Shown one piece after another: positions 1 to 8,945 of a DNA stretch of 64,000 bases. Positions within the stretch are counted from its first letter, which is position 1. The number at the start of each line of letters is the position of its first letter. Below the pieces are notes generated by a model. It saw only the letters and a list, made by a program, of their open reading frames with translations. It did not search any database and was not told where the DNA came from. Source of the DNA: Planotetraspora silvatica. GTDB lineage: Bacteria > Actinomycetota > Actinomycetes > Streptosporangiales > Streptosporangiaceae. The DNA lies in NCBI RefSeq assembly GCF_016863315.1, contig NZ_BOOQ01000012.1, positions 19,253 to 83,252 on the forward strand. The letters are read 5' to 3'. The translations under genes and the position numbers were made by a program.

Positions 1-2
1 AC

Positions 3-1247
3 TTCGTGATCGCGATCTGGGGCGGCCGTCACCGGCGTGCGGCCGCGGTGAAGTTCATCCTCTACACGCTGCTCGGCTCGGCCGTGCTCCTGCTCGGCCT
101 GCTGGTGATCTGGACCCAGACGGGCACCCTCGACATGGTCGAGCTGACCGCTCGGCACGGGGCGGGGATCGCGAGGTCCGTGCAGATCGTGGCGTTCCTG
201 GCCGTCGGGATCGGCCTCGCGGTCAAGACGCCGATGTGGCCCCTCCACACCTGGCTGCCCGACGCCCACACCGAGGCGCCGACGGTCGGCTCGGTCCTGC
301 TGGCGGGCGTGCTGCTGAAGATGGGCTCGTACGGCTTCGCCAGGATCGCGATCCCGATCCTGCCCGAGGGCGCCGCCGCCCTCGCTCCCTGGCTGGGGGC
401 GCTCGCCGTGGTCGGGATCATCTACGGATCGCTGGCCTGTCTCGCCCAGCGCGACCTCAAGCGCATGATCGCCTACTCCTCGGTCGGCCACATGGGCTTC
501 GTGCTGCTCGGCTTCGCGACGCTCACCCCGGTGGGCATGAACGCCGCGCTCTTCGGCAACATCGCGCACGGTCTGATCACCGGTCTGCTGTTCTTCGTCG
601 CCGGAGGGATCAAGGAACGGTACGGCACGGCGGACATGGTCAGGCTCGGCGGCGGCATGTTGCGCCGCCTGCCGTACATCGGCTCGCTGCTCACCTTCGC
701 CTGCGTCGCCTCGCTCGGCCTGCCGGGGCTGGCCGGGTTCTGGGGCGAGATGCTCGCCCTGCTGGGGGCGTTCCGGCCCGCCGCCGGGCTGTCCCGGCCG
801 CTCTTCCTCGTGTTCATGGCCGTCGGCGGCGTCGGCACGGTGCTCACGGCCGCGTACTTCCTGGTGATGTTGTCGAGGGTCACCCACGGCAGGGCGCGGG
901 AGATCGTCCCCGTCGGCCCGCCGCTCGCCTCGTCGGAGGAGGTCCGTGTCGTGCTCGGTCCCGGCGAGCCGGTCGAGCCCGTCGCCACGGGGACGGCCGT
1001 CGCCGACGTCGAGGACTCCGGGCCCGCGCCTTCCGGCGCCCGTCTGCCCCGGGCCGACGCGCCCGCGCCTTCCGGCGCCCGTCTGCCGCGGGCCGGCCGC
1101 CTGGCGGATGTGACGGCCGGTGAACTGGCCGCGTGGGTGCCGCTCGTGGCGCTGACCATCCTGTTCGGCGTCTGGCCCAAGGCGCTGCTCGCCCTCACGG
1201 GACCCGCCGTGCAGGCGATCTTCGGTCTCGGAGGCGGCGCCGGATGA
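3..1247 (+). CDS. nuoM: NADH-quinone oxidoreductase subunit M, 5'-truncated by window edge
   Basis: This is an antiporter-like proton-pumping membrane subunit of respiratory complex I. The reading frame is already open at base 3, before the first possible start codon (GTG at 6), so the N-terminal quarter lies outside the window. The visible 413 residues are mostly transmembrane helices. They carry the family motifs KTPMWPLHTWLPDAHTEAPT and RDLKRMIAYSSVGHMG, which hold conserved lysines and histidines of the proton channel. Near the C-terminus a Pro/Ala-rich loop contains a duplicated 13-residue unit (APSGARLPRA-type) that is not usual in NuoM. Its stop overlaps the start of nuoN (ATGA at 1244-1247), so the two are co-translated. 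Identification is secure. Confidence 0.95.
   Translation, partial: FVIAIWGGRHRRAAAVKFILYTLLGSAVLLLGLLVIWTQTGTLDMVELTARHGAGIARSVQIVAFLAVGIGLAVKTPMWPLHTWLPDAHTEAPTVGSVLLAGVLLKMGSYGFARIAIPILPEGAAALAPWLGALAVVGIIYGSLACLAQRDLKRMIAYSSVGHMGFVLLGFATLTPVGMNAALFGNIAHGLITGLLFFVAGGIKERYGTADMVRLGGGMLRRLPYIGSLLTFACVASLGLPGLAGFWGEMLALLGAFRPAAGLSRPLFLVFMAVGGVGTVLTAAYFLVMLSRVTHGRAREIVPVGPPLASSEEVRVVLGPGEPVEPVATGTAVADVEDSGPAPSGARLPRADAPAPSGARLPRAGRLADVTAGELAAWVPLVALTILFGVWPKALLALTGPAVQAIFGLGGGAG
1023..1100 (+). repeat. Two tandem 39-bp in-frame repeats in nuoM
   Basis: Units 1023-1061 and 1062-1100 share 26 identical bases (starting CCCGCGCCTTCCGGCGCC) and encode two copies of APSGARLPRA. They lie in the loop before the last helix of NuoM. 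A length change here would be in frame, by 13 residues. Confidence 0.85.
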
Positions 1248-2728
1248 TCCAGTCGATCGACTACTCCGCCGTCGCCGTCCCGCTGATCCTCGCGCTGACG
1301 GCCGGGCTGGTCCTGCTGCTGGACGCCTTCCTGCCCGCGCGGCCCGGTGGCGGGCGCCTGCTGGGCGTCGTCGCGCTCGGCGGCGTCGCCGTGGCGCTCG
1401 CCGTCCTCGTGGCGCAGGCCGTACGAGGAGGGGAGCGGCGCACCTTCTGCGTGCCTCCCTCGCTCGGATCCGCAGCGTCGTGTTCGTTCGTCCTCGACCG
1501 GTTCACGCTCGTCTTCATGGCGCTCGTGCTCGCCGCCGGGGTCGTCGTCGTGCTGTTGTCCATGGCGGAGACGTCCGGTGGGCGCGTTCCGGTCGGCGAA
1601 TGGTATTTCCTGCTGCTCGGAACGCTCACCGGAGCGGTGCTGCTGGCGGCCTCACGTGACCTGATCATGCTCGTCGTCTCGCTGGAACTCGTGTCCCTGC
1701 CGGTGTTCGCGCTGACGGCGATGCGGCGCTACGACGGCCGTGCCTCCGAGGCGGCCCTCAAGCTGTTCCTCGTGTCCGTGGTCTCCACCGCGATCATGCT
1801 GTTCGGCGTCTCGTTGTTGTACGGCGTGACCGGCTCGGTGCATCTGGACCGCATCGCCGCCTTCTACGCGTCCGGGCAGAGCGCCGCGCCGGCCGGGGTC
1901 GGCCAGGGGGTCACGACCGTCGCGATCGTGCTGGTGCTGGCCGGATTCGGATTCAAGGTCGCCGCCGTGCCGTTCCACTTCTGGGCGGCCGACGTCTACC
2001 AGGGCGCGCCGATCCCGGTGGCGGCGCTGCTGTCGGTCATCTCCAAGGCCGCGGGGTTCGCCGGGCTGGTCCTGATCCTGACGACCGCGCTGGCGAGCCA
2101 GGCCGCCGTGTGGGCGCCCGTCGTCGCCGTCATCGCCGCCCTGACCATGACCGCCGGCAACGTGCTGGCGATGCGGCAACGCCATGCCGTACGGCTGCTC
2201 GCCTGGTCGTCGGTCGCCCAGTCCGGTTACATCCTCGCCCCGCTGGCCGCCTTCGCCGGCGTCCCGCGGGACGCCGTGGGCGCGTCCGTGGCCTACCTGG
2301 CGTTCTACGCGGCGATGAACCTCGTGGCGTTCGGCGTCGTCATGCTGGTGTCCCGGGCCCGGGAGCGGAACGACCTGGACGACTACCAGGGTCTGGCCTT
2401 CCACAGCCCGGTCGCGGCGCTGTCCCTCGCCTTCTCGCTCATCTGCCTGGCGGGGCTTCCCCCCGGGCTCGCGGGGCTGTTCGCCAAGGTGGTCGTCTTC
2501 CGCGCGATCGTCGACGGAGGGCTCGGCTGGCTCGCCGTCGTGATGGCCGTCAACACGGTCATCGGGCTCTACTACTACATCGCCTGGACGGCCCGGCTCT
2601 TCACCCCGCTGTCCACGGGCACTCACCGATCCGGGTCCGCGCCCGTCGCGGTGGCCGTGGGACTGGCCGTGATCGTCACGCTGGTCTTCTCCGTCGCCCC
2701 CCAGGTGGTGCTGTCGGCGGTGGGCTGA
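1244..2728 (+). CDS. nuoN: NADH-quinone oxidoreductase subunit N
   Basis: This is the second antiporter-like proton-pumping subunit of complex I, 494 residues from the ATG that overlaps the nuoM stop. Multiple transmembrane helices are visible. The conserved segment KVAAVPFHFWAADVYQGAP falls near residues 240-260, and AWSSVAQSGYI a little beyond 320; the lysines of these motifs belong to the proton path in the family. An upstream in-frame ATG at 1133 lies inside nuoM and is rejected because of the tight ATGA coupling. It is the last gene of the nuo operon here. The following 85 bases hold only the htpX leader. Confidence 0.96.
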   Translation: MIQSIDYSAVAVPLILALTAGLVLLLDAFLPARPGGGRLLGVVALGGVAVALAVLVAQAVRGGERRTFCVPPSLGSAASCSFVLDRFTLVFMALVLAAGVVVVLLSMAETSGGRVPVGEWYFLLLGTLTGAVLLAASRDLIMLVVSLELVSLPVFALTAMRRYDGRASEAALKLFLVSVVSTAIMLFGVSLLYGVTGSVHLDRIAAFYASGQSAAPAGVGQGVTTVAIVLVLAGFGFKVAAVPFHFWAADVYQGAPIPVAALLSVISKAAGFAGLVLILTTALASQAAVWAPVVAVIAALTMTAGNVLAMRQRHAVRLLAWSSVAQSGYILAPLAAFAGVPRDAVGASVAYLAFYAAMNLVAFGVVMLVSRARERNDLDDYQGLAFHSPVAALSLAFSLICLAGLPPGLAGLFAKVVVFRAIVDGGLGWLAVVMAVNTVIGLYYYIAWTARLFTPLSTGTHRSGSAPVAVAVGLAVIVTLVFSVAPQVVLSAVG

Positions 2729-2813
2729 GATCACAGCCCCTGTTCAGCGGGGAACGTTCAGCCAGGCAGTAGGCGTTAGTAAGGCTGAACACACCGAACC
2801 GTGAGGAGGAGGC

Positions 2814-3662
2814 GTGCACCACAACAGCCTGCGGACCGCGGTCCTTCTGGGAGCGCTGTCCGCGTTGATCCTGGTGGTGGGGGCCTGGGTCGGGGATGGC
2901 GCGGGCATGCGGTTCGCGCTGGTGGTCGCGCTCTTCGCGAACGGTCTCGCGTACTTCTTCTCCGACAAGATCGCACTGTCCGCCATGCGGGCCCGGCCGG
3001 TCGCCGAGGTCGAGCAGCCGGTGTTGTACCGGATCGTGCGGGAACTGTCCTACGACGCCCGCCAGCCCATGCCCCGGCTGTACGTGTCGCCGACCATGCA
3101 GCCCAACGCGTTCGCCACGGGCCGCAACCCGCGCAACGCGGCCGTCTGCGTGACCCACGGCATCCTCGGCATCCTCAACGAGCGCGAACTCAAGGGGGTC
3201 ATCGGGCACGAGTTGTCGCACGTGTACAACCGCGACATCCTGATCTCCTCGATCGCCGGCGCGCTGGCCACGATGATCACCTACTTCGGTTACATCGGCC
3301 TGTTCTTCGGCTCGGACGACGACGAGGGCCCGGGAATCCTGGGCGCCCTCCTCGTCATGATCCTCGGGCCCGTCGCCGCGTCGATGATCCAGATGGCGAT
3401 CTCCCGGTCGCGGGAGTTCGCGGCCGACGAGTCCGGGGCCCGGCTGACGGGCGACCCGCTCGCGCTGGCCTCCGCGCTGCGGAAGATCGAGATGGGCATC
3501 CGCCAGCTGCCGCTCCCCGAGAACGGACGGCTGGCGTCGGCGAGTCACATGATGATCGCGAACCCGTTCCGCCAGGCCGGGATCGGCAGGCTGTTCTCCA
3601 CGCACCCGCCGATCGCCGAGCGGATCTCCCGTCTGGAGCGGATGGCGGGCTATCGCCGCTGA
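2814..3662 (+). CDS. htpX: HtpX-type M48 zinc metalloprotease
   Basis: This is a membrane-bound heat-shock-type protease for quality control of misfolded membrane proteins. It has 282 residues. Two N-terminal transmembrane segments (about 7-27 and 32-50) are followed by the zinc site HELSH (residues 132-136) and a downstream Glu in SREFAADE (about residue 201), the third zinc ligand of M48 enzymes. Further hydrophobic segments lie around 142-165 and 175-195. It starts at GTG with a strong purine-rich ribosome site (GAGGAGG) just upstream. The lengths of the segments and the zinc motif fit HtpX well. Confidence 0.93.
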   Translation: MHHNSLRTAVLLGALSALILVVGAWVGDGAGMRFALVVALFANGLAYFFSDKIALSAMRARPVAEVEQPVLYRIVRELSYDARQPMPRLYVSPTMQPNAFATGRNPRNAAVCVTHGILGILNERELKGVIGHELSHVYNRDILISSIAGALATMITYFGYIGLFFGSDDDEGPGILGALLVMILGPVAASMIQMAISRSREFAADESGARLTGDPLALASALRKIEMGIRQLPLPENGRLASASHMMIANPFRQAGIGRLFSTHPPIAERISRLERMAGYRR

Positions 3663-3667
3663 CGCGG

Positions 3668-4243
3668 TCAGGAGCGCAGGGTCGCCGGGTCGGTCTCCTC
3701 GGCCCGCAGTCCGGGCAGGCCGTCGATGCTCTCGCGGTTGTTCCTGGCCCGGTAGTCCCGCTTCTGCTGGACGTCCTTGCGCCCGGCCCACTCGTCGAGC
3801 AGGGTCCGGTCCTGGTCGTAGCTCATGAAGGGGACGGAGAACCCACACGAGTCGGAGATACGGTCGCAGTCGACGACGATGATCGACCTGACCCCCGGAT
3901 GCGGGCCGAAGAGCTTGATCAGGCCGTCGAACTCCGTGTCGTGCGGCGTGACGACGCGGCCCGTGCCGTACAGGCGGACGATGGTGGGCGGCCCGCTGAA
4001 GGCGCAGAACATCACGGTGATGCGGCCGTTGTCGCGCAGGTGGGCGATCGTCTCGACGCCGCTTCCGTCCAGATCGAGATAGGCGACGGTGACGTCGTCG
4101 ATGACGGCGAAGGTGTCGGCGTACCCCTTGGGGGACACGTTCACGTGGCCGCCGCTCTGTGGCGCCGTCGCGACGAAGTAGACCGGCTGGGCGGAGATGA
4201 AGTCGCGCAACCTGTCGGTGAGCCGCTCATAGATCTTCCCCAT
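3668..4243 (-). CDS. Pyridoxamine 5'-phosphate oxidase-fold protein
   Basis: A 191-residue protein of the PNPOx/FMN-binding split-barrel superfamily, probably a flavin- or F420-dependent oxidoreductase of unknown substrate. The N-terminal half carries the typical pattern 'YFVATA...GGHVNVSPKGYADTF' followed by 'VAYLDLDGSGVETIAHLRDNGRITVMF', which is characteristic of this family. I chose the ATG giving MGKIYERLTDRLRDF; an in-frame start 15 codons further upstream has less support. It ends five bases from htpX, tail to tail. True PdxH function is unlikely, since the sequence pattern is that of the generic family. Confidence 0.85.
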   Translation of the reverse strand: MGKIYERLTDRLRDFISAQPVYFVATAPQSGGHVNVSPKGYADTFAVIDDVTVAYLDLDGSGVETIAHLRDNGRITVMFCAFSGPPTIVRLYGTGRVVTPHDTEFDGLIKLFGPHPGVRSIIVVDCDRISDSCGFSVPFMSYDQDRTLLDEWAGRKDVQQKRDYRARNNRESIDGLPGLRAEETDPATLRS

Positions 4244-4303
4244 GTCGCGACCATATCCCGAGGGTGCATATCGGGAAATCCCCGGCAATTTCCGCGAAGG
4301 AGG

Positions 4304-4735
4304 TCAGACGTCCTCCGCCGCCGCGAGGCGGTCCATGAGTTCGCCGGCCAGGTAGAGCAGGTGGCGCTCGGCGGGCGAAAGGTGCCGGGCGATCGCGGTC
4401 CCTAGCCAATCGTCTCGGTGCGACATGTCCTCGATGAGCGCGGCCTCGCCGGCCGGCGTGAGGGTCAGCAGCGACTGCCGTCCGTCGGAGGGGTCGCGGT
4501 CGCGCGCCACGAGCCCGTGCCGTTCCAGGTCGGCCAGCACGCGCGTCATCGACTGGGCTCGCACGTGGTCCGCCGCGGCGATCTCCTTCGGCGTCATGCC
4601 CCGGTTCCGGTAGAGATGCGCGAGCACGCTCAGCTTGGCGCCGCTGAGGCTCTCCGCCGGTCTCTCCGCGCGCAGTCGTCTGGCGAGCCGCATCGCGCCT
4701 CGCCGTACCGCGGCTGTCCCTTCGTGCTCCTCCAC
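4304..4735 (-). CDS. MarR family transcriptional regulator
   Basis: A 143-residue winged-helix regulator. The recognition region is 'TPKEIAAADHVRAQSMTRVLADLERHGLVARDRDPSDGRQSLLTLTPAGEAAL', the standard MarR wing with the DxR turn. I place the start at GTG 4735 (VEEHEGTAAVRR); longer in-frame extensions run through the divergent gene and are not supported. It is transcribed away from the FUSC-type transporter at 4797 across a 61-bp shared region, so it most likely represses that exporter and itself in response to a small aromatic ligand (inference from arrangement). Confidence 0.88.
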   Translation of the reverse strand: MEEHEGTAAVRRGAMRLARRLRAERPAESLSGAKLSVLAHLYRNRGMTPKEIAAADHVRAQSMTRVLADLERHGLVARDRDPSDGRQSLLTLTPAGEAALIEDMSHRDDWLGTAIARHLSPAERHLLYLAGELMDRLAAAEDV

Positions 4736-4796
4736 GCTCAAGATCCTACGTTGTGCCTTGCTAGTAGGCCTTATCCGGGGCGAAAATCGTACGCAT
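4736..4796. promoter_or_regulatory. Divergent promoter and possible MarR operator
   Basis: This is the short region between the marR-type gene and the exporter gene. It holds an imperfect palindrome with arms GCCT (4755-4758) and AGGC (4766-4769) around TGCTAGT, the size expected for a MarR site. The operator assignment rests on position and symmetry only. Confidence 0.4.
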
Positions 4797-6230
4797 ATGC
4801 TTACGAATATTCCCCGGTCCTTCGTCGCGGCGGTGGGCACCGCCGCGACGCTGGGCGTGCTCTGCTCGGTCGCGGGAGAGCGGCAACCGCTGGGCGCCGT
4901 CATTCTCGGCGTCGTCCTGGCGATCTCACTGGAACGCACGAAGGCCGGTCGCCGCTCTCTGCTGGTCGTGCCCGTGGTCGCCGCGACCGGCCTGATCGGC
5001 GCCCTGATGCACTGGTCGCCGCTGCTGGGAGAGGCCGTCTTCGTGGCCGCGGTCTTCGTGTCGATCCACCTGCGCCGGTACGGTTCCCGGGCCTCCGCGA
5101 TCGGCCGCATGATGCTGTTTCCGCTGGTCGGGCTCTTCATCGCGCCGGTTCCCGTGGGACACGATCCGTGGAGCGCCCTGGTGTGGGCGGTCGTGGCGAG
5201 CGCCGTCGCGGTCGGATGGACCGCCCTCACCTCGATCCGCGCCACCTCGATCCGCACCCCGGCCGGGGAGCGAATCCAGGAGGGAACCGCCGGATCGGTT
5301 CACACGAGATTCGCCGCGCAGTCGGCGACCGCGCTGGCCCTGGCCTTCGCCATCGGCCACCTGCTCTTCCCCGGCCACTGGCCCTGGGTGGTGATCAGCG
5401 CGTTCACCGTGTCGGTGGGGGCGCGGTCCCGAGGTCACGTCGTGCACCGGAGCGTCCAGCGCACTGGTGGCGCCCTCCTCGGAACGGCCACCTCCACCCT
5501 CGTCGGCGTCCTGGTCCTCGGCCACGGATGGCTCGTGGCCGTGACGATCTTCGGATACCTTCTGGCCGGGCTCATCCTGCGCGACCGCGACTACGCCTAC
5601 TGGTCCTTCTGCGTGACCAGCATCCTCGCGCTGCTGTACGGGCTCGCCGCTCCGGCAGGGGTCTCGGGGATCGAGGTCCTCGGGGAGAGGCTGGCCGCCG
5701 TCGTCGCCGGGTGCCTGTGCGGGGTCCTGGCGGCCTGGGTCCTCGTCCCGGTCAGGACCGAGGCGGTCATGCGGAAGAACCTCGCGCGGACCCTGGCCGC
5801 GCTGGGGGCGCTGCTCGAGAAGCCCGGCGAGGACAGCCGGCGCGAGTTCGACAAGAACGTGGCGGCGCTCCGCGTGGCCGCCGAACCCGCCCTGGCCTGG
5901 CGGCGGATCATCCGGCGGCCCGGCCTGGCGGACTGCGTCGAGCCGCTGGCGTCCTGCGGAGCCCTGGCCGAGGACACGGACGCCGGCGGTGGGCCGGCCG
6001 GACGGGTGGCCCGCGGAGCGCTGCGGCGCAACATCGGAGCCACCCGGCTGGCCCTCGCCCGGCGGCCCGTCCCCGAACTGGTGCCGGTGGCGGTGCCCGA
6101 CGCGGGGTCGCCGCTCGCGACGCTCGACCGGACTCTCAGGCAGGTCCACGCGACCGTCTCCGCAGCGCTCGTCCTGGCGCCGAGCCTGCCGGGCTCGCCC
6201 GCATCCGGCGCCGGGACGGCGTCCGGCTAG
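4797..6230 (+). CDS. FUSC family membrane transporter (aromatic acid exporter-like)
   Basis: A 477-residue inner-membrane protein. Two blocks of transmembrane helices (residues about 5-145 and 175-320) surround a soluble stretch, followed by a cytoplasmic C-terminal region. The second block has the FUSC-type pattern '[38 protein letters not shown]', typical of the FusC/YccS/AaeB exporters. It probably pumps out aromatic acids or xenobiotics. The start is ATG 4797, beside the divergent MarR gene. Its stop overlaps the stop of the convergent ABC ATPase on a single CTAG (6227-6230). The substrate is unknown. Confidence 0.85.
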   Translation: MLTNIPRSFVAAVGTAATLGVLCSVAGERQPLGAVILGVVLAISLERTKAGRRSLLVVPVVAATGLIGALMHWSPLLGEAVFVAAVFVSIHLRRYGSRASAIGRMMLFPLVGLFIAPVPVGHDPWSALVWAVVASAVAVGWTALTSIRATSIRTPAGERIQEGTAGSVHTRFAAQSATALALAFAIGHLLFPGHWPWVVISAFTVSVGARSRGHVVHRSVQRTGGALLGTATSTLVGVLVLGHGWLVAVTIFGYLLAGLILRDRDYAYWSFCVTSILALLYGLAAPAGVSGIEVLGERLAAVVAGCLCGVLAAWVLVPVRTEAVMRKNLARTLAALGALLEKPGEDSRREFDKNVAALRVAAEPALAWRRIIRRPGLADCVEPLASCGALAEDTDAGGGPAGRVARGALRRNIGATRLALARRPVPELVPVAVPDAGSPLATLDRTLRQVHATVSAALVLAPSLPGSPASGAGTASG

Positions 6231-6967
6231 TCCCCCGGATGCAGGACGCGGTGGAGGAACTCGCGTGTCCTGTTGTGCTGAGGCGCGGCGATGACCTGCG
6301 CCGGCGGCCCGTCCTCGACGATCACGCCCTGGTCCATGAAGACCACCCGGTCGGCCACCTCGCGGGCGAAGCCCATCTCGTGGGTGACCACCAGCATGGT
6401 CATGCCGTCCTCGGCGAGACGCCGCATGACCTGGAGGACGTCGCCGACGAGTTCGGGGTCGAGCGCCGAGGTCGGCTCGTCGAACAACATCAGCGACGGG
6501 TTCATCGCCAGCGCCCGGGCGATGGCCACCCGCTGCTGCTGTCCGCCGGACAGCTGAGCGGGGTAGGACTCCGCCTTCTCGCTGAGCCCGACCTTCTCCA
6601 GGTTCTCCCGCGCGATCCGTACGGCCTCCGCCCGCGGGCGCTTGAGCACCCGCTCCTGGGCGATGGTGACGTTGCGCAGCACGGTGAGGTGCGCGAAGAG
6701 GTTGAACTGCTGGAAGACCATGCCGAGCCGCCGCCTGGCGGCGTCGATGTCCACATCGGGGTGGGTGAGCTCGATGCCGTCGACGAACACTTGGCCGGAG
6801 GTGGGCTGCTCCAGCAGGTTGACGCAGCGCAGCAGCGTCGACTTGCCCGAGCCCGATGGTCCGATGACGCAGACGACCTGGCCGGTCTCGACGCTGAAGT
6901 CGATGCCCTTGAGCACTTCGAGCTTGCCGAAGGACTTGTGCAGATTCCTGATCTCGACGGTGCTCAT
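6227..6967 (-). CDS. Polar amino-acid ABC transporter ATP-binding protein
   Basis: A 246-residue ATPase of the GlnQ/HisP class. It has Walker [10 protein letters not shown] (about residue 37), Q-loop '[14 protein letters not shown]', signature [15 protein letters not shown], Walker [20 protein letters not shown] and the H-loop [16 protein letters not shown]. It energises the permease encoded immediately upstream, which its start overlaps by four bases (ATGA, 6964-6967). The family takes up glutamate, glutamine, arginine or related amino acids; specificity cannot be read from the ATPase. Confidence 0.95.
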   Translation of the reverse strand: MSTVEIRNLHKSFGKLEVLKGIDFSVETGQVVCVIGPSGSGKSTLLRCVNLLEQPTSGQVFVDGIELTHPDVDIDAARRRLGMVFQQFNLFAHLTVLRNVTIAQERVLKRPRAEAVRIARENLEKVGLSEKAESYPAQLSGGQQQRVAIARALAMNPSLMLFDEPTSALDPELVGDVLQVMRRLAEDGMTMLVVTHEMGFAREVADRVVFMDQGVIVEDGPPAQVIAAPQHNRTREFLHRVLHPGD

Positions 6968-7788
6968 CGGCTCGCTCCCTGGCGTGCTTCCATCCGGCGG
7001 GCCGCATACCCCAACGGGATCGTGATCAGCAGGTAGGTCAAGCCGGTGACCAGGAGCGGTGTCGGGTTGGCGAACGTCGAGGACTGGTCGTTGCCGAACT
7101 TCGCGAGCTCGACCTGGGTGGCCGTCACTCCGAGGATCAGTACCAGCGACGAGTCCTTCAGAAGAGCGACGAGCTGGTTGGTGAGCGGTGGTACGACGAT
7201 CCGGATCGCCTGCGGGATGACGATCGACACCATTGCGCGTCCGTGCGGCATGCCCAAAGAGCGCGCCGCCTCCATCTGCCCCTTGGGCACCGCCTGGATG
7301 CCGGCCCGGAAGTTCTCCGCCATGTAGGCCGCAGAGACCATGCCGAGCCCCAGCGCCGCCTGGCCATACACGCCACCGGGCAGTTCGAAGCCGGGGAAGG
7401 CCAGCGGGACACTGATGATCATCAGGAAGACGACCAGGATCGGCAGCCCGCGGAAGATCTCGATGTAGATGGCCGACAACCACCGGTAGGGTGCGACCCG
7501 GGACAGCCGCATCAGGGCCAGCACCAGGCCGAAGGCGAAGCCGAGTACGAAGCCGGACACGGTGTAGATCACGGTGTTCCGGAGGGCCACCGTGAACAGC
7601 TCGGGCAGGCCCTCCTTCGCGACATCGAGGTTAAGGAACGACTGCTGGATGGCCGACCAGTCGGCCAGCGCAGCGAGCAGGACGGCGACCGCGATCAGCA
7701 CGGCGTACTGCATGCCCCGGCTGGCCCGCTGTCGCTGCCGGAGGGTGAGCCGCCTCCCGGAGGAGGCGGGCGTCTGTTGGTCGGCCAT
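6964..7788 (-). CDS. Amino-acid ABC transporter permease (HisMQ/GlnP type)
   Basis: A 274-residue integral membrane protein of the His/Glu/Gln/Arg permease family. The EAA loop that contacts the ATPase reads '[33 protein letters not shown]' around residues 175-205. An N-terminal helix (about 27-46) precedes the core. It starts at ATG 7788 (or GTG one codon earlier), a few bases after the stop of the binding protein, and overlaps the ATPase gene, so the order is binding protein, permease, ATPase in one operon. Only one permease gene is present, so the channel is probably a homodimer. Confidence 0.94.
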   Translation of the reverse strand: MADQQTPASSGRRLTLRQRQRASRGMQYAVLIAVAVLLAALADWSAIQQSFLNLDVAKEGLPELFTVALRNTVIYTVSGFVLGFAFGLVLALMRLSRVAPYRWLSAIYIEIFRGLPILVVFLMIISVPLAFPGFELPGGVYGQAALGLGMVSAAYMAENFRAGIQAVPKGQMEAARSLGMPHGRAMVSIVIPQAIRIVVPPLTNQLVALLKDSSLVLILGVTATQVELAKFGNDQSSTFANPTPLLVTGLTYLLITIPLGYAARRMEARQGASR

Positions 7789-7792
7789 CACG

Positions 7793-8647
7793 TCACGAAG
7801 TCGGGGTCGCGGACGGGGTGGCGCCGGGCTCGGTGCCGAACCACTTCTTGTAGATCGCGTCGTAGGTGCCGTCGGCCTTGGCCGCCGTGATGGCGTCGTT
7901 GATGACCGTGGCCAGGGCGGTGTTGCCCTTCTTCATGCCGATGCCGTACTGCTCACCGGTGTCGAGGCTAGCCACCTGTGCGAACTTGGCGCCGATCTCC
8001 GGCTTCTTCAGCCACGTCTGCACGACGGGGAGGTCCTGGACGATCACGTCGGCCTGACCGGTCTGCAGGGCGAGGAGCTCCTTGGGCGAGTCGGCGTACT
8101 CGACCGGGTTGAAGCCCTGCTTCTTGACGTAGTCGAGACCCGTCGTGGACGCCTGGGCGCCCAGCTTGAGGTTCTTGGCCTTGACGTCGGCGAGGGAGGT
8201 GATCCCGCTGTCCTTCTTCGCCATGAGCGACTGGGTCGCGTCGAAGTACGGCACGGAGAACAGGATGTTCTGCTTGCGCTCGTCGGTGATCGTCATGCCG
8301 GCGGCGGCGACGTCGCACTTGCCGGAGTTCATGGCCGCGCCGCTCTTGATGGCGGCGAAGTCGATGTCGACGATGTCCTGCGTCACCCCGAGCTTCTTGG
8401 CCGCCAGGTTGACGATGTCCACGTCGAACCCGACGACGTCACTGCCCTGGTTGAACTCGAACGGCTCGTAGGGGATGTTCGTGCAGGTCGTGATCTTTCC
8501 TGCGTTGACGAGCTTGACTCCCCCCGCAGCCGGGGCGGCGGTGGAATCCCCGCCGGAGTCTCCGCCGCAGGCCGCGGCGGCGAGCGTGATCGCCAGCGCA
8601 GTCGTGCCGATCGCGGCCGCTCGCGGGATGGTGGACCAGAGAGCCAC
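7793..8647 (-). CDS. Extracellular amino-acid-binding lipoprotein (family 3 SBP)
   Basis: A 284-residue solute-binding protein for the downstream permease and ATPase. The N-terminal hydrophobic stretch ends in a lipobox-like LAAAAC followed by a Gly/Ser/Asp linker, so it should be a membrane-anchored lipoprotein. The binding domain shows family landmarks: PYEPFEF, 'GFDVDIVNLAAKKLG', CDVAAAGMTITDER and 'DGTYDAIYKKWFG' at the end. I chose GTG 8647 because GAGGAGGCC lies just upstream (8651-8659); the longer frame to 8671 has no such site. A glutamate/glutamine-type ligand is likely but not proven. Confidence 0.93.
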   Translation of the reverse strand: MALWSTIPRAAAIGTTALAITLAAAACGGDSGGDSTAAPAAGGVKLVNAGKITTCTNIPYEPFEFNQGSDVVGFDVDIVNLAAKKLGVTQDIVDIDFAAIKSGAAMNSGKCDVAAAGMTITDERKQNILFSVPYFDATQSLMAKKDSGITSLADVKAKNLKLGAQASTTGLDYVKKQGFNPVEYADSPKELLALQTGQADVIVQDLPVVQTWLKKPEIGAKFAQVASLDTGEQYGIGMKKGNTALATVINDAITAAKADGTYDAIYKKWFGTEPGATPSATPTS

Positions 8648-8749
8648 GCAGGCCTCCTCATTGTGGTACAAACCGAACTTCCTGCATGCGCAGTTTAGGG
8701 GCTGATTGCAACAGGCCGTCTTCGGGCTGAACTTTAGGGTCGAATCCCC

Positions 8750-8790
8750 ATATATAACAACAGACCCAACAAAAACGACAGTTGTTTAGA
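8750..8790 (-). promoter_or_regulatory. AT-rich candidate promoter of the amino-acid ABC operon
   Basis: An AT-rich island in otherwise GC-rich DNA, about 100 bases before the binding-protein gene. On the minus strand TATATA (8751-8756) could be a -10 box. AACAAC (8756-8761) and GTTGTT (8781-8786) form an inverted repeat. No convincing -35 box is seen. Confidence 0.35.
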
Positions 8791-8835
8791 GACTGTGGCG
8801 TTACACGGGCGGGTCCTCTTGCTGGAAACACCGAA

Positions 8836-8851
8836 GCCCCTGTTGAGGGGC
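8836..8851 (-). terminator. Hairpin after the XRE regulator gene
   Basis: Perfect stem GCCCCT/AGGGGC with a GTTG loop, about 95 bases beyond the stop of the minus-strand regulator. The U-tract is weak, as is common in actinobacteria. Confidence 0.45.
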
Positions 8852-8945
8852 AGTAGAGACGTGCGTTGCCCGGCCGTCCCCCTCGCCCCTGTGTCTCGTA
8901 GCCGCCGCCGACCGGCGAGTCTATCGGTCCACGTATCGTGACCGA

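Noticed and set aside
4418..7036. An 872-codon plus-strand frame over the MarR, FUSC and ABC genes
   Set aside because: It runs through three well-identified genes and has no recognisable domains.
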